The notes beneath the pieces were generated by a model. It worked only from the letters and a program-made list of their open reading frames with translations. It searched no databases and had not been told where the DNA came from. Positions 1-13,196 of a DNA stretch of 64,000 nucleotides are shown here, piece after piece. The stretch comes from Coriaria nepalensis. Taxonomy: Eukaryota; Streptophyta; Magnoliopsida; Cucurbitales; Coriariaceae. The position numbers were made by a program, and so were the translations under genes. Each line of letters begins with the position of its first letter. Position 1 is the first letter of the stretch. The stretch covers positions 9,872,501 to 9,936,500 of the forward strand of contig CP114486.1 in the NCBI GenBank assembly GCA_027186245.1. Direction: 5' to 3'.

Positions 1-1
1 C

Positions 2-268
2 ATCAGGACCTTTGCTTACAAGTTGGAATTACCCAATAAATCGATGACCCATCCGATCTTCCATGTATCTCTACTGAAGCGTCACGTGGGTACACAAGCC
101 ATTATTTATCCGACTACCCCACCCTATATATACAGAGGAAGGTATGCTTGTTCTTGAACACCAGAGGAGGTGCTTCATTTTTGTTGGAGTCAACCTGGTA
201 TAAATCCTCTTCAAGAAGCCTTAGTTCGACGTTGTTTTGTGCTTCTGCATTATAACGCAGAACACGTT
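2..268 (+). mobile_element. Ty3-gypsy pol C-terminal remnant (cut by window edge)
   Basis: Read from base 2, the translation carries the block 'MTHPIFHVSLLKRHVG', which matches the end of plant Ty3-gypsy integrases, where a 'xxHPVFHVSxLKxxxG' motif precedes the chromodomain-like tail. The frame stops soon after and resumes in another frame (about 162-268) with a weak chromodomain-like stretch ending at a TAG. The element is therefore broken and only its 3' end lies in the window. The family call is firm; the exact 3' limit is not. Confidence 0.75.
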
Positions 269-1448
269 TAGTGAATATTTATGAAAGAATTCTTTAATGA
301 TAGTTAATTAGTCTATTAACACCGGGAGTTAAGAATAATGTCTCGTAATACTATGACCTTAGAATTCCTCGTGATCATCATTCCATCTCAATCCGAAAGC
401 TAAATTATTAGGATAGTGCCCGCCGGTCATGACCTTAGTATCCAAAACGTATAAAGACACATACGCCATTCATATAAAAATTGAAGACTAATATTTTCTG
501 ACTTGGTTGTGAAATAATATCGATCCGGCTTTAAATTTTAAATTTCATCTTAGACTACGCCTATAGGTATAACAGTAGTGCACCCGCAGGATTGAACACA
601 GTTAATTGATATTTTTTGTTGGTCTAAAGGATCAAAACTCCAAAAATTTAGTTTTGGTGCTAAAAGATCATTGCATTTTTCATATTGGGATTTCAAAGGC
701 ATCTATATTTCAAATGGTTTAAAAAGAAGCCATGCATTTTCGTCTTGGGTGCTAAATGATCTTGTATTTTTTTAAGCATTCCAAACATCCCCTAATCATT
801 ATTCTTAACGTTTTTATTAAACTAGCGGATGATATGGCCTGATGATGTGGGATACAACATAATTTTTTGAAATTTAAGAAAAATCTTCATTATATATTTT
901 AATATTTAATCCTTGATTTGGCTAAAAAATACTTAATTAAATATTTATTTAATACTTTTGATTAATTTTTTTTTTTTTTTTTTTTACTTTTTGTGTTTTG
1001 AATGATTCTCTTACCATAAGAAAAAAAAAATCACGTGTGGGAAATTAAGATGGGTTCATGTTCTTCACATGAAGAACGCTTAAACTCATCTAGGTTCGTG
1101 TTCTTCGTGTGAAGAACGGTTGAACCGAAATCTATGGGTTCAAATTGTTATGCATGAAGAACCAATAGAACCTAGATATCTGGGTCGAGTGATTTCTTTT
1201 TCTGGTAAACAAATGCTTCAAAATATAGGGGTAAAAAAGAAAGAATAAATTAATTGGGGGAAGAAAGTGAAAAAAAAAAAAAGAAAAACAAATAAGAGTG
1301 AAATTATAATTCTTAAAATGTTTTTTTTTTAAAAGACATGGTGCGCCATGTCACCACCCACGTAATTGGTCAATTTGGAGAAAATGGTCAAACTAACGGT
1401 TGGGGTGGTGAAACTAACGGTAGAGATATTTTAATATATGGGTTGAAG
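269..1448. other. Non-genic AT-rich stretch
   Basis: No coding feature is seen here. The stretch contains long A and T runs (for example about 967-985) and two dyads of the form GTTCTTC-N4-GAAGAAC at 1060-1077 and 1100-1117, with a degenerate half near 1147-1162. Confidence 0.6.
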
Positions 1449-2485
1449 CAATGGTTTGTAACTCTCGAACTCGATCTTAATTCTTCAAATTGAAATCCTG
1501 GTAGAGACATAATGAAGATATCAACCACAATTTCCTTTGTGCTACAATTCTACAACCTAACTTCACCCCTTTTGATCTTCTTTCTAATTATAGTATGATA
1601 GTAACTAGTGTATGCATTATTTGACCAAATTGACCTGAATTTTCTAAAATAACGATTGTTGATTTGCTATCACACTAGATACTAACTGAGGTTTGATTGA
1701 ATGAATCCCAAATAAGAAAGAACCTTTCTAAACTAAACTCTTTGAACGTGAAGATGTAGAGATATACTTAGTTTCAATTATGGACTGAGCAACCATATTT
1801 TACTTATTCGAACCCCAACGAAATACATGAGCTCCTACTTTAAACCAATATCCACTTGTGCTTTTAGAGACATTAAAATAGCTTGCCCAATCACTATCAT
1901 CATATCCTTTCAAAACTAACTCTCTTCCTTTATATGGAATTCCAAAATTCATTATTCCATTAAAATATCGAAGCACTATATTAATTACCCTTAGATAAAT
2001 TTCAAAAGAAATATGAAATATGCGATATAGTCAACTAACAAAGTACACAATGTCTCGCGTAATAGCCGTAAAGAACCTATGCCCTACTAGCAATCTTCTA
2101 GAAAGTGTTTCACTCACTTTCTCAAAACCATGCTCCTTGCTCTATATTTCATTTACCACCAATGGTGAATAAATTGCTTTACTCTTCGAGTTCTAAGTGA
2201 TCTTTGTTCACAAAGAGTAGCTCATCAATCCCGTATAAGTTATCTCAAATTATTGCTTCGTTTTATCCTTGAGACATTTGATTGATTATTATACATCACT
2301 AGTGATTAGAAAATCATCGACATAGAGTGAGACGATGAAAATTGAATTATATGAGTGTTTGGTGTAATTAAGTGTATGATCAGTTTCACGTCTTGAGAAT
2401 TCTGAGTTGTTGAAATTAGAGTCAATACAGATGTACCAAGCTTTTGGAGCTTGTTCAACCCATAAAAAACTTTATGAGGATTGAA
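1449..2485 (-). mobile_element. Ty1-copia remnant, block copy 1
   Basis: The minus strand between about 1790 and 2060 encodes a decayed copia RNase H region. It is clearly homologous to the better preserved 8804-9037 stretch, which reads 'YLNGTMNFEFEYEGG' and 'STSGYWFKLGTRVF'. The homology to copy 2 starts near 'gcaatggtttgtaac' at 1449. It runs to about 2485, where copy 1 lacks roughly 1.9 kb of copia RT and pre-integrase sequence still present in copy 2 (about 9580-11460). No intact reading frame remains. Confidence 0.75.
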
Positions 2486-3974
2486 TGCTTTATTTTCTCA
2501 ATACAATATCATAATGTCTAAAAAACATAATAAAGTCTCATCAAATCGACACATCGAGTTGAGAGATTAATCTAAGAGATTACTGAACCGAATCGGATTA
2601 TACATGTCTCTAAGAAAATTCAAAAAGCCCGAAGTAAGAAGACCAAAATTTTAGGAGAGGCCAAAATGCTCTAGGAAAGAATTAACACAAAAGTTCGGGC
2701 TCTAATCATATCTACATAAACTATTAAATCTAAATTAGATTTCAAATCCAAATCCAAAGACTCAACTCATGAGTCAAAGGATTAAGGATTGAGGGAGATG
2801 GATGGTGAACGCACACTCTCTCTTTTTCTTTGAAGGAAGGTAGGGCATAAAATGTTCGAAATTTTTTCTTATTTCTTATACATGCTTCACTAAAAGGGCT
2901 ATTAAGAGCCAATTCCATTTAGGTCCAATTAGACCAACTAAAATGCAGCTGTCTTATCGAGCCCAAAACAAAATCATGACTCCAGTTACTGTTCACCAAC
3001 ATTAATTTTCAGCTTAGTTCCAAATTCTTATTTCGTGGGGCTTACTAACTCTTGACGGTCAAATCACGCCTAAGCCTTGATTCCCATTGGGCCCGTTAAC
3101 TCTTTATGACCAAACACTTTTTCTTAGAACGATAAATATTTTTCTTGGTTATTCATTAATTAAATCAACATTTAATAAATTATTAATTAATTAAAATATT
3201 ATTTGATAAATTAATTAATCAATTAAAATATTATTTGATAAATTAATTAATTTTCAATTAAAATAATATCAGCGCATGGATGTGCTAGTAGTGCCTACCT
3301 GAATTTGATTAAGAAATTAATTATGTTGTCATATGCCTAATAATTTTATTATTAACATATCCCAACTTAGCTAATTGAATGATATTTATTTATATCTTAT
3401 TAATTGAACACTATATTAAGCTAATTATCTAATATAATTAAATTGGTATGCATATTTTAATCTAAGAAGTGAATCACCTTTCATACGAATCTATTGTGAC
3501 GGTTATTATTGTACCATTCCATTCTTTAGTTTGATTAATGTCTCCCTCTTTCCTAAGACATGACTTACCAGTTAAATATTATTAAACTGATCATATGAAT
3601 CACACATAACTTTATGCTACTTAGATAATGACTTTACTAAATTTCCTTTCATACTATATTATTTTAGAAAGATTCCCTATTGCTTGCTATAGGGGTTATG
3701 ACTGATATGTGACTTTCTCTCATTGAAATAGAAATGATGGATCTCCTCTCGATCATCCACAACCTTCGTTCACGAAGTGTCATACCCAACTTTCGAACAT
3801 AGAAAAGGTTCTTTTAATGGGTCAAATTATACACCCTTATGTACAAGATTTATGATAATCTCAAGGCTTAGAATCATAAACATAATAACCACTCGATGAA
3901 TATTACTAATAATTAATATCATTACCATTTGGAGATAATTATGAATGATTAAGAGAATATAAATGCACGGTTAG
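2486..3974 (+). repeat. LTR-type repeat, block copy 1 (about 80% to copy 2)
   Basis: This stretch aligns with 11460-13009 at about 80% identity by eye. Shared blocks include 'caatacaatatcataat', 'gactcaactcatgagtc' and 'ctctttatgaccaaac'. It lacks the first ~100 bases found in copy 2, where the repeat opens with TGTTAGGA. The same opening and similar internal sequence appear at 63197, which suggests one LTR family. Copy 1 keeps about 120 bases (around 3861-3974) that are missing from copy 2 next to the germin-like gene. The LTR identity is inferred from the TG start and the repetition, not from a full element. Confidence 0.55.
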
Positions 3975-4161
3975 CTTTATAAGTTAATAAGAAAAGAACA
4001 CTCCATATGTATAACAATTAAACTTGTAACGAAACAATAATGATGGGAACGAATCACAAGGACACAAACTAGAAAAACATATACGACATACAACAATTAA
4101 GTAAGTGAAATATTTTATCGATTAGAATAAGACACGATATATCATCACGAATTCATGATGT

Positions 4162-4962
4162 CTAAAACTTGGATTGGATTGTGTTGATCAAAGTGTTGTC
4201 CACTTGGAAGGCCTTGGCAAGGATATCCACAGAGATTTTAGGAGTAGATCCAAACACTGCATTTCCAATAGTTATAACTCCTGGATTTTGACTGCTCAGA
4301 GCTGCAATAGCCACCACATTACTTTTTCCGATATTTCTTTGGAAGTGAACAAGACCGACAGGAAAAACAAATGCATCACCCACTTGAAGAACCTTTGTAA
4401 TGAGACGACTTTCAGGATTGGAAGTGACAAAACCAACTTCGAGGGTTCCTTCGAGCACTACCAAGATTTCACTGGCACGTGGATGTGTGTGTGGAGGGTT
4501 GATACCCCATGGTGCATAATCAACACGAGCAAGAGAGATACCCAAAGTGTTTAGTCCTGGTAGTTGGACAACATTAACTGGAGTCACACGTGAGCCAACT
4601 GAATTTGTTGTGTTGCCTGCTACATGAAGTCCGCTGAAGAAGAAATCACTGGCTTGAACAGACTTGGGATTCTTGCAACCAGCACCATTCACACGTGCTA
4701 CAACAATATATAAGTCATTAATGAGAAAAGTAGGTGATAAACGATAAAGGTCTGCTATCGGTACAATGTATCTCATCTTTAACCCTAAAGCATCAATGAA
4801 ATGTTCTAATACAATCTTATAATATCAAATTGAAGGAGTAATTAACCTACCAGAGCTATTGATGTCTGCTACGCAGAAATCTTGAATTGGGGCTGGATCG
4901 GATGCCATAGCAATAGAACAAGTTAGAGCGAGGAGAGCTAGCAAGAAAATTTGAGAAGCCAT
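4162..4962 (-). CDS. Germin-like protein, subfamily 1-like (GLP1)
   Basis: This is a secreted cupin of the germin-like family, which comprises apoplastic Mn-binding glycoproteins, some with superoxide dismutase or oxalate oxidase activity; which activity applies here is unknown. There are two exons on the minus strand: 4962-4851 (112 bp) and 4697-4162 (536 bp), with a 153-bp GT-AG intron. Together they give 215 residues, normal for the family. Residues 1-21 look like a signal peptide ending in 'SIAMA'. Cys32 and Cys45 are the conserved pair. Cupin box 1, '[10 protein letters not shown]', supplies His107, His109 and Glu114; box 2, '[14 protein letters not shown]', supplies His155. Asn66 (NTT) is a likely glycosylation site. 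The start is fixed by the signal peptide and by identity to GLP3. The predicted protein is identical to GLP2. The subfamily is judged from 'FFFSGL' and '[11 protein letters not shown]' and is not certain. Confidence 0.93.
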
Positions 4963-5062
4963 TGAGAATTTTTAATAGAGAAATGATAGATGTGAGCAAT
5001 ATTGCAAGTGCATGCAAGCTGTGAATGAAAAGCTTATGTTGTGTTGAAACAAAACCAAGCTT

Positions 5063-5072
5063 GATTTATATA
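5063..5072 (-). promoter_or_regulatory. TATA box of GLP1
   Basis: The minus strand reads TATATAAATC about 100 bases upstream of the GLP1 start codon. The same TATAAATCAAGC context precedes GLP2 and GLP3 at a similar distance, which supports its use. Confidence 0.65.
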
Positions 5073-5428
5073 GTGAAATTCAAATACAAGGAGGCCTTTA
5101 CGCGGGAATAAGAACTAATCATGATGATGATTCCGTCCAATAATTTACGCTAACTTGCATGGTTAGTGCCGGCCGGCAATATAAAAAATAAGATTCAAAA
5201 TTTTGTAAACCGGGCCGGATGCTATGTGGGGTTAGATAATGACTTGGTCAGATGAACAAATTGATCCATTTGTATGTCAGGAGGCAGGAGACAAAATTTA
5301 TATACTCCCTTCGGCTACAAATTAATCTTAAATCACTAGCATTTGGACCAACGCGTTGCGTGAATAAGTAAATTAAATAATTTATTAAAAGGGATGTCTG
5401 ATTTAAATTGTGTACATAAATAATATAG

Positions 5429-7264
5429 TCTTAATCGTTTCAAATCTAACCAACCAAATGCTAAAATCTTTCTCTTACATAACTTTTCAATTGAAACATG
5501 ATCGATGTCATATTAATTGAGGTTTAAATAGTTTAAAATGTAAAATTTTAATTATTCATTATAAGATTATTATTGAAATAACTAGTACTTTAAAATAAAA
5601 TAATTTGATTTAGTATTAAATTAAATCGAAATTATTGTAAAACTGGTTGTATGTATAATAATTTTATTGGAACTTAATTTATTATGAACGTAACAATTTA
5701 TTTATAGTACAAAGTAATGATGTTTCTCTTTTTAAATTGTTTGGGGCTAAGATTAGGATCTTAGTTATTGACCACGTAAATCTCTCTCAGAAAAACCTGA
5801 TATCACAAATCCTTGAAATCGCAAGAGAGAAACCATGACAAAATAAATTAGATCGTCCAAATTAGTGTAAGGAGCAAAAGAAGGCTGATATATGAAAGTG
5901 GGTTTAAGTGATCAAACCGGATTAGACCCAACCAAGTTGCATAGAAATGATTACATGAGTAACCAAACGGTCCATCCCATTCATTCGGCTTCATCCGTTT
6001 TAATTGAGCCTCGACAAAAGACTCACACCCAAGTTTTGGTGTTTTATGTTTCTCTCACAAGTGATCATTAATTCTTGCACAGTGTAGCATGGAGATTAAG
6101 CTAGTTAGAAATGAAAAAAAAAAAAAATAATAATAATACCATGGTCAATGTAGAACACTTTTAAAATATCAAATAATACCATGGTCACTAAGGATAGTGA
6201 TGTGAATCAATTTTTGAATTTTGTTAAACATCAAGAAAGAGATACTTTCCTGTATGGAAGGATGACGATTAGAATAGTTGTGAAAATATATATATTTTTT
6301 ATTTTTTAATTTATTTTTTAATTTTTTGTTGTTGTGGCAATGTTGAGAAGATTGTATTAGCCGGAGAAATATAAAGTAGTTAAAATGAGATTGAAAATAT
6401 TAAAATAAAAATTAATAATTTAAAATAAACCTCCTTAACACACAGAAAATTATAATAAGGTTAAAGAAGAAAGCAGTCAACATTGAATCCAAAAGCTAAA
6501 TGATTGGGATAAGTATATCCATAACGTATAAAGACACATTTACACTTGGTAGTGGGGGGTTCAAATAATGATTTTGTCAGCTGAAATGATCCATTTGGGA
6601 GTCGGGAGTCGGAGTCGGAGAATAAAAGTAGAAATAGTATCCGTCCGGAACTAATGTTTTGATTTCATGTTATGTTAGAGTAGTAGTATATATTATCATG
6701 CATTCTCATATATTGACTTCAATATTTATTACAACTAGTAATGATGAAAGAAAAAACAAATATCTGAAAATTACAACCTAAGAAGGCTTACTCAGGTCGG
6801 GAACCCCCTAAAGAACTGAAAAGTAAGGAACTAAACTTAAATCAAAAGCATTGCTCAATATAGCATTCTAGAGAAAGATAACTTTATGCAAGAGGAAAAA
6901 TGTCCCAAACTTCCACAAACTCTTCTAAACTCTTTGCTAACACCTTAGACACTTCAGAAATAACATATTCAACCTAAGTCGTCGTTGGAAGCGCAACCTT
7001 AATTCAAAATTCTCTCCAACTTTCTTCATGAAGCAACGCCTTCATATGCATATAATCCATTCATGAGGGCATACTTTCCTCCATACTAATCCGACTGGAA
7101 TGAAATAAATAGGAGCAAGTTTGTTCCATTCCCCTTCAACTACATGCTTGGAAGTCAACAACACAAAAAATCACCCTAAAAAGCAAACTTATGAGTTGTG
7201 TAATCTCATCGGTGATCTGGTTGATCAAATTTTCTAAAACTATCATTGACGCAATGGCTTGTAA
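5429..7264. other. Non-genic AT-rich stretch upstream of GLP1
   Basis: I see no coding feature or recognised element here. The copy 2 homology ends at about 5428, so this is the unique distal upstream region of GLP1. The solo LTR at 7265 bounds it on the right. Confidence 0.5.
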
Positions 7265-8471
7265 TGTAACGTGCCCTATTAGCCTTTTAGTTTATCGAAT
7301 ATTTTTGGATGAAATATGCATAACTAATAGGCACATTATTTTCTAACTTAACTTTTAAAAACCTTTTGACATAAATAACATAATAATTTGAGTTTTTTAT
7401 AAATTATAATTGAAATCTTTATCATAGGGTATATTCCCAAACTTTTAAACAAGAACTATTCTTTTCGAAAAAAAAAAAAAGTATTAACTTCTTTTAAATC
7501 GAAAATATGAACATTAATGCATTGGTGTTAATCGTAGAATGTCAAAGCTTATATTATCCTTAAACTAACATGTTATATTACATTCATATTAGTCACGATC
7601 TCATTTTTATCATGATAATAAAATCATTCTATTTTTACTTATCATACTATATAACAATCATAATCCTAACATCAACATTAACCTTAATATAATAAATAAT
7701 ATTTTCAATTCATCATGCGTATTAATAATTATACTACCCTTATATCAATATAACAGTCATTCAAATAATTTTAACATTATAATAATAAAAATAAACAAGC
7801 AATATCCTTTCATTATAATGAGATTATATTTATAAATCTTTATATAAGATTAATAAGTCGAAGATCTTAATCTACCTTTCTTTTTCCCTTCTCTTCTCCT
7901 CTTTTTCCTTTCCTTCCTTTTTCTCTCTTTTCTTTTTCTTTCTTCCTTTCTCCTTTCTTTTCTCTCCTGCCCCTTCTTCTCTCTTTCCTTTTCCTTTCTT
8001 TTTTTTTCTCTTTCCTTTTCTCTCTCTCCTCTCTTTCTTACTTATCTCTTGTTGATCTTCTTTTTTTAAATATTTTTTTTAACTAACGAATGTGCCTTTT
8101 GTAGTGAAAAAAGTGTGAGATTAATCATGCCATTTACTACATAATTATGACAAATGTATGACACATGTCTTGATGATTATTCCTTAATGATGACTAATCA
8201 AAATAAATGATGATTAAGCTAATTTAAGAAACATGAATTTGAAAAAGGAAGGGGTGAGGTGTCTAGCTATCTTACCGTGCATGGCATATTTTATTTTTAT
8301 TAATTATTAATTAAGTTTAAACCCTTATTAAATTTTAAAAATCATTTAAAGATCACCTACTATTTTTATTATTAAAATTAGGTGTAGATGAGAATTAAAA
8401 TTTACTAATAAGTCCACTTTAAATTTATTTTTCCATTATTATGCATAGTTTAAAAATATTGAGAGATTACA
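7265..8471 (+). mobile_element. Solo LTR (TGTAACG...GATTACA), 1.2 kb
   Basis: The element starts TGTAACGTGCCC and ends AGATTACA, giving TG...CA termini. It is flanked by TGTAA (7260-7264) and TCTAA (8472-8476), a 5-bp target duplication with one mismatch. It is related along its length to the solo LTR at 40995-42549: same start, a pyrimidine-rich tract in the middle, and the same 'ttaaaattaggt' to 'gattacat' end. Homologous sequence at 1449-1470 reads straight across the junction and gives the empty site. The orientation is taken from the start motif. No internal gag-pol is present, so it is a solo LTR left by recombination. Confidence 0.82.
7876..8060 (+). repeat. C/T-rich tract inside the solo LTR
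   Basis: An almost pure pyrimidine run of about 185 bases, built from TTTCC, CTTTT and CTCT units. The related LTR has a similar tract at 42010-42190, so it appears to be part of the LTR family and not a chance microsatellite. Confidence 0.7.
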
Positions 8472-11353
8472 TCTAACTCCCAAACTCGATCTTAATTCTT
8501 CAAATTGAAATCATGATAGAGACTTAGTAAAGATATCAACCAAAATTTCCTTTGAGTTAAAATGCTACAAGCTAACTTCACCACTTTTGATCTTTTTCTT
8601 GTATGTAGTATGATACTAACTAATGTATGCTTTGTTCGACCAAAATAAATTGAATTTTCTGAAATAAAAATTGTTGATTTGCTATCACACTAGATAGTTG
8701 TTGAGATTGATTGAATGAATTCCAAAAATAGAAATAAGTTTTCCCCAAAGATATATTTAGTTTCAACTCTAGAATGTGCAACCACACTTTGCTTCTTCGA
8801 ATCCTAGCAAAATACTCGAGTTCCTAGCTTGAACCAGTATCCACTTGTGCTTTTAGAGACATCCAAAGAGCCTGCCTCAGCACTATCATCATACCCTTCC
8901 CAAACTAACTTTCCTCCTTCATATTCAAATTCAAAATTCATTGTTCCATTAAGATATCTAAGCACTATGTTAGTTGCCCTTAGATAAGTTTGAGAAGAAT
9001 TATGAAATAAGCAATATAGTAAACTTACAAAGTACATGATGTCTCACCTAGTAGCCGTATGAAACATAAGCCCTCCTAGTAATCTTTTAGATAATGTTTC
9101 ATTCATTTAGTCAAAACCATCCTCCTTGCTCAATGTTTCATTTGCTACCAATGGTGAATAAATTGCTTCACTAGCCTTAATTTTCAACATTCTCAGCATA
9201 TTCTTTATCTTGAACCTTCTTAGCATATTCTTTATAGTTTTCTTTTGGAAAATGAATATCTCTTTTGAATTATAAGTGATCTTCATTCACAGAAAATAGC
9301 TTAGCGATCTCAGATCAGTCATCTCAAATTCTTGCTTCATTTTATCATTGAGACATTTGATTGATTCTTATACATTACCTGTGATTAGAAAATCGTGACA
9401 TAGAGTGAGGTGATGAGAATTTAATTATATAAGTGCTTGGTATAATTAAGTGTAGGATCAATTTCACTCTTTGAGAATTTTGAGTTGCTGAAATTAGAGT
9501 CAATATGGATGTACCAAGCTCTTAGAGCTTGTTCAACCCATAGAAAGCTTTATGTGGCTTCTATGATTCGTTTTCTTAACATTTGATCTCAAAACCTTCA
9601 AGTTAGCTCACATATATCTCCTGATCCAAAATTCCCTTAAGAAATGAAAACTTAACTTTAAATTGGTGTATTCCCCAACTCTTGCAAGCTGATAAGGCTA
9701 CCAACAGTCTTATAGTATTAAGTCGTGCGACATGTGCAAAGGTGTCAATGTAATCAACACCATACAACCATGAGGATCTTTTGATTACTAGACACACTTT
9801 CTATTTGTTGATTGTTCCATCATGTGTTAAGCATAAGTTTGAAAACCCATTTCACTCGTATCACTTTGTTATGATAAGGCATTTCAACTAGTTTTTAGGT
9901 CTTGTTTTTCTCAATTATTCCAGCTCCTTTAACATTGCTTTCCTCCAATGTTTATCGTTCTCAACCTATTCAAATGTCATTGATTTAGAACCAAGGTACA
10001 TCTTTGATATGTTAGAGATTTAAAAGGAACCTAGGTTCACTGAAGTATTCAAGAAAGCGATAAAGAACACAAGAAAGTCTTATTGGAACTATTCATATCT
10101 GGTTCATCATTCAGAGCCATATCACATCGCAGTCTCATGAAATATGATGAATTTAGACATAGAATATACCATAAAGCTTCTTTGATTTGTTGATAAAGAC
10201 AAATATGAGTAACATTAGACATTGTGCAGTCTGTTGCCTAATAGGGTGTATGTGAGACCCCTTTCATATTGAAAAACAAACATTTGATTGAATTTCATGC
10301 CTTACTTTAGGAGAAGAGTGAAGGACGATTTGACTCGAATAATTTGTAGTGGCTTATTAAATTTGAGCTACGTCTACTCTTTGTTTCAGATTATTCATCA
10401 TATCAAGAAAAATTTACAATGGATATACAATACTTTCTTCCTATCCAGATACTCTCAATTATCTTAAGAGAAACCAAATCACAAATCCACTGATAATGAA
10501 ATGTCTACCCTAGCCCTATATTTATAGAGCTCTTTTGAAAAATTAATTCAACTAGAACTCTAACTCTAGTTTATCTAAAATGTTATACTTTAAACAATAT
10601 GGGCATATAGGAATTAATAGAAGAGTAATCCTTTGAGCTTTAATTAGACAATTAAACTAAGCCCACTAATTAGGCTTCATAAATCATAATCTCCCACTTG
10701 GAAACTAATCCCCAAACAAGCAACACCTGCTTCAAGTTCATGAATAATGCTCTCACTATATCTATAACCTATCCTCATTCTCAAATAAGGAGTCCATTAA
10801 AATAGTACAAAACTTAAGTTTCTTAATCTTCATTAGCTTTGTCCACTGTGCCTTCTTTCCCTTGAGTAACTTAGTTAACTGTCATGTACGGTTTGTCATC
10901 AGTGAGACTATCTCATCCTTCATAGAATGCTCCCACTTTGTCGAATTGTCAACCTGAATAGCTTCTTCATAACCCTTGGGCTTACCACCATTTATTAACA
11001 TAATGTAATTCAAAAAGGATGAATGGCATTGTGAGGGCCTTGATGGTCTTGTTTGACCTTCTTGTTGTAATGATTGGAGTTTGAGGCTATTCTTATGGGA
11101 GAAACTTTTCGTAATCTTCTTGGAGACTCAATCATTTATTATTTACCATAACACAACTCTGGCATGGACTGAAGTAAAGATATTTTAATTCGGGAAGCTT
11201 TTCCTTGAATTGAAGTACTTTCATTCCCTTCTCACTTATGTGTCAAAGCCATCAATGCCAAATCTTGGAACTTTTACGAGAATTAATAACTACAATGGTG
11301 TTTCTGTAGGTATTGGTCATATAATGTGTACCCACCTTCCTTCCAATTGCCAC
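8472..11353 (-). mobile_element. Ty1-copia pol remnant, block copy 2
   Basis: The minus strand carries copia domains in the right order but broken by stops and shifts. A GAG-pre-integrase block ('HISEKGMKVL', about 11260-11130) comes first, followed by the start of the reverse transcriptase region (about 10960-10870). The RT core comes next, with 'GVDYIDTFAHVARLNTIR' at 9797-9603. The RNase H end follows at 9037-8804, with 'STSGYWFKLG' in place of the usual 'KSTSGYxFxLG'. Most of the integrase core was not recognised. The solo LTR at 7265 is inserted at its distal end. It is non-functional. Confidence 0.85.
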
Positions 11354-13009
11354 TTGTTAGGAAACCGAATTGGTTAACGAAGCGAAAGTAGCAGCAGATT
11401 TCAAAATTTTTTGAAAATATGATACATTTGATTCTCGAAAACCAAAGAATGAGGATAATGTACATAAATCCTATTCTCAATACAATATCATAATATCTAG
11501 AAAGCATAATAAAGTCTCATAAAATTGAAACAACAAGTTGAAAGATTATAGTGAGAGATTAGAGAACCGAACTAGGTTATGCATGTCTCCTAGAAAACTT
11601 GAGAAACCCAAAATAAGGAGGCCAAAATTTCAAAGGGAGGCCAAAATGGTCTAGGGAAGAATCAACAGCATAAAAGTCTGGTCTCTAATTATATCCACAC
11701 GAACTATTAAATCTAAATTATATTTCAAATTCAAAGACTCAACTCATGAGTCCAAAGATTCAGGATTGGGGGAGAGGGATGATGAACACATACTCTCTCT
11801 CTTTTTCTTTGAAGAGGGTAGCCAAGGCATAAAACGTTTAGACATATTTATTTTTCTTTATACAAGCTTCACTAAGAAGGCCATTAAAGCCCAATCCTTT
11901 TGGGTCCAATTAGATCAACTAAAGTCAAGCTGTCTTATCAAGCCTAAAACAAAATCGGTACTAAAGTTAATGTTGACCAACATTAATTTTGTGCTTAATT
12001 TTGAATTGTTATCTCGTGGGACCTACTAACTCTTAATGGTCAAATTGAGCCTAACCCTTGTTTCTCATTGGGTCCATTATCTCTTTATGACCAAACAATT
12101 ATTCTCATAATGATAAATATTTTTTTTGGATATTAATTAATTAAATTAACATTTAATAAATTACTTAACCAATTAAAATGTTATATAATAAATTAATTAA
12201 TTTTCACTGAAAAAAATATCAGTGCATGGATAGCAATGTTGCCTGATATTTATTAAGAAATGATTTATTTTGTCATATGCCTAATAATCTTATTATCAAC
12301 ATATCTTCACTTAAGTAATTTAGTAATATTAATTTATATCTAATTAATTTATTACTATATTAAGATGATTATCTAATATAATTAAATTGGTACATATCCT
12401 TTAATCTAATAAATCATTGATGATGTTCGTATGAATTCCTTATGTGTGTAACCGATTTGATTCTACATCTTGTCAGTAGGAGGGTTTCACAATCCATTGT
12501 GATTTATCTTATTCTAAATTTGATTAATTGAGTTAATCCCCAATCTTCTTTATTATTTATTAACTCATACCTTCAGACTAAGATTGACTTCTTGTAAAGT
12601 GTCAAATACACTCTTGAGATCAGAAGTAAATCATCTTCCATACGAACTTGATATGACCATTATTATTGTATCATTCGATTCTTCCATTTGACCAATGTCT
12701 CGATCTTCCTTAAGACATGGCTTAAGTGTTAAATACTATTAGATTGATCATATAAATTACACATGACTTTATGCTACTTAGATAATGGTTTGACTACAAC
12801 TCTTTTTATACTATACTATTTTGAAAAGATTCCCTATTCTTATAAAGGTCATGACTCATAGGATTTTATCTCCTTAACATAGAATGACGGATCCTCTCTC
12901 GATCATCCATAACATTCATACACGAAGCATCATATCAAACTTTCAAACATAGAAAGGGTCCTCTAAGCGGATTAAAGTACACAACCTTATGTACAAGATT
13001 CTTGATAAT
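11354..13009 (+). repeat. LTR-type repeat, block copy 2
   Basis: The stretch begins TGTTAGGAAACC and is homologous (about 80%) to 2486-3974. Its opening resembles the repeat that starts at 63197 (TGTTAGGATTTATG), which suggests the 5' end of an LTR family. It lies within the copia remnant block, next to the germin-like tract, and is not obviously coding. The 3' limit is uncertain. Confidence 0.5.
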
Positions 13010-13196
13010 CTTTATAAGTTAAAAGGAAAAGAACACTCCATATGTATAACAATTAAACTTGTAACGAAACAATAATGATGGGAACGAATCACAAGGACAC
13101 AAACTAGAAAAACATATACGACATACAACAATTAAGTAAGTGAAATATTTTATCGATTAGAATAAGACACGATATATCATCACGAATTCATGATGT

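Larger units (their letters stand above)
3975..5428. repeat. Near-identical 1.45-kb tract containing GLP1
   Basis: This tract matches 13010-14463 almost base for base at a constant offset of 9035. I saw only about four differences, all near the two ends: 'taataagaaaag' against 'taaaaggaaaag', one base near 5366, and 'gtacata' against 'gtatata' near 5412. It covers the whole germin-like gene, its intron, its 3' region and about 450 bases of promoter. Left of it the copies drop to about 80% identity; right of it I see no homology. Confidence 0.9.

Noticed and set aside
4174..4554. 126-codon plus-strand ORF over GLP1 (also 13209-13589 over GLP2)
   Set aside because: It is the antisense shadow of the germin-like second exon and has no family features.
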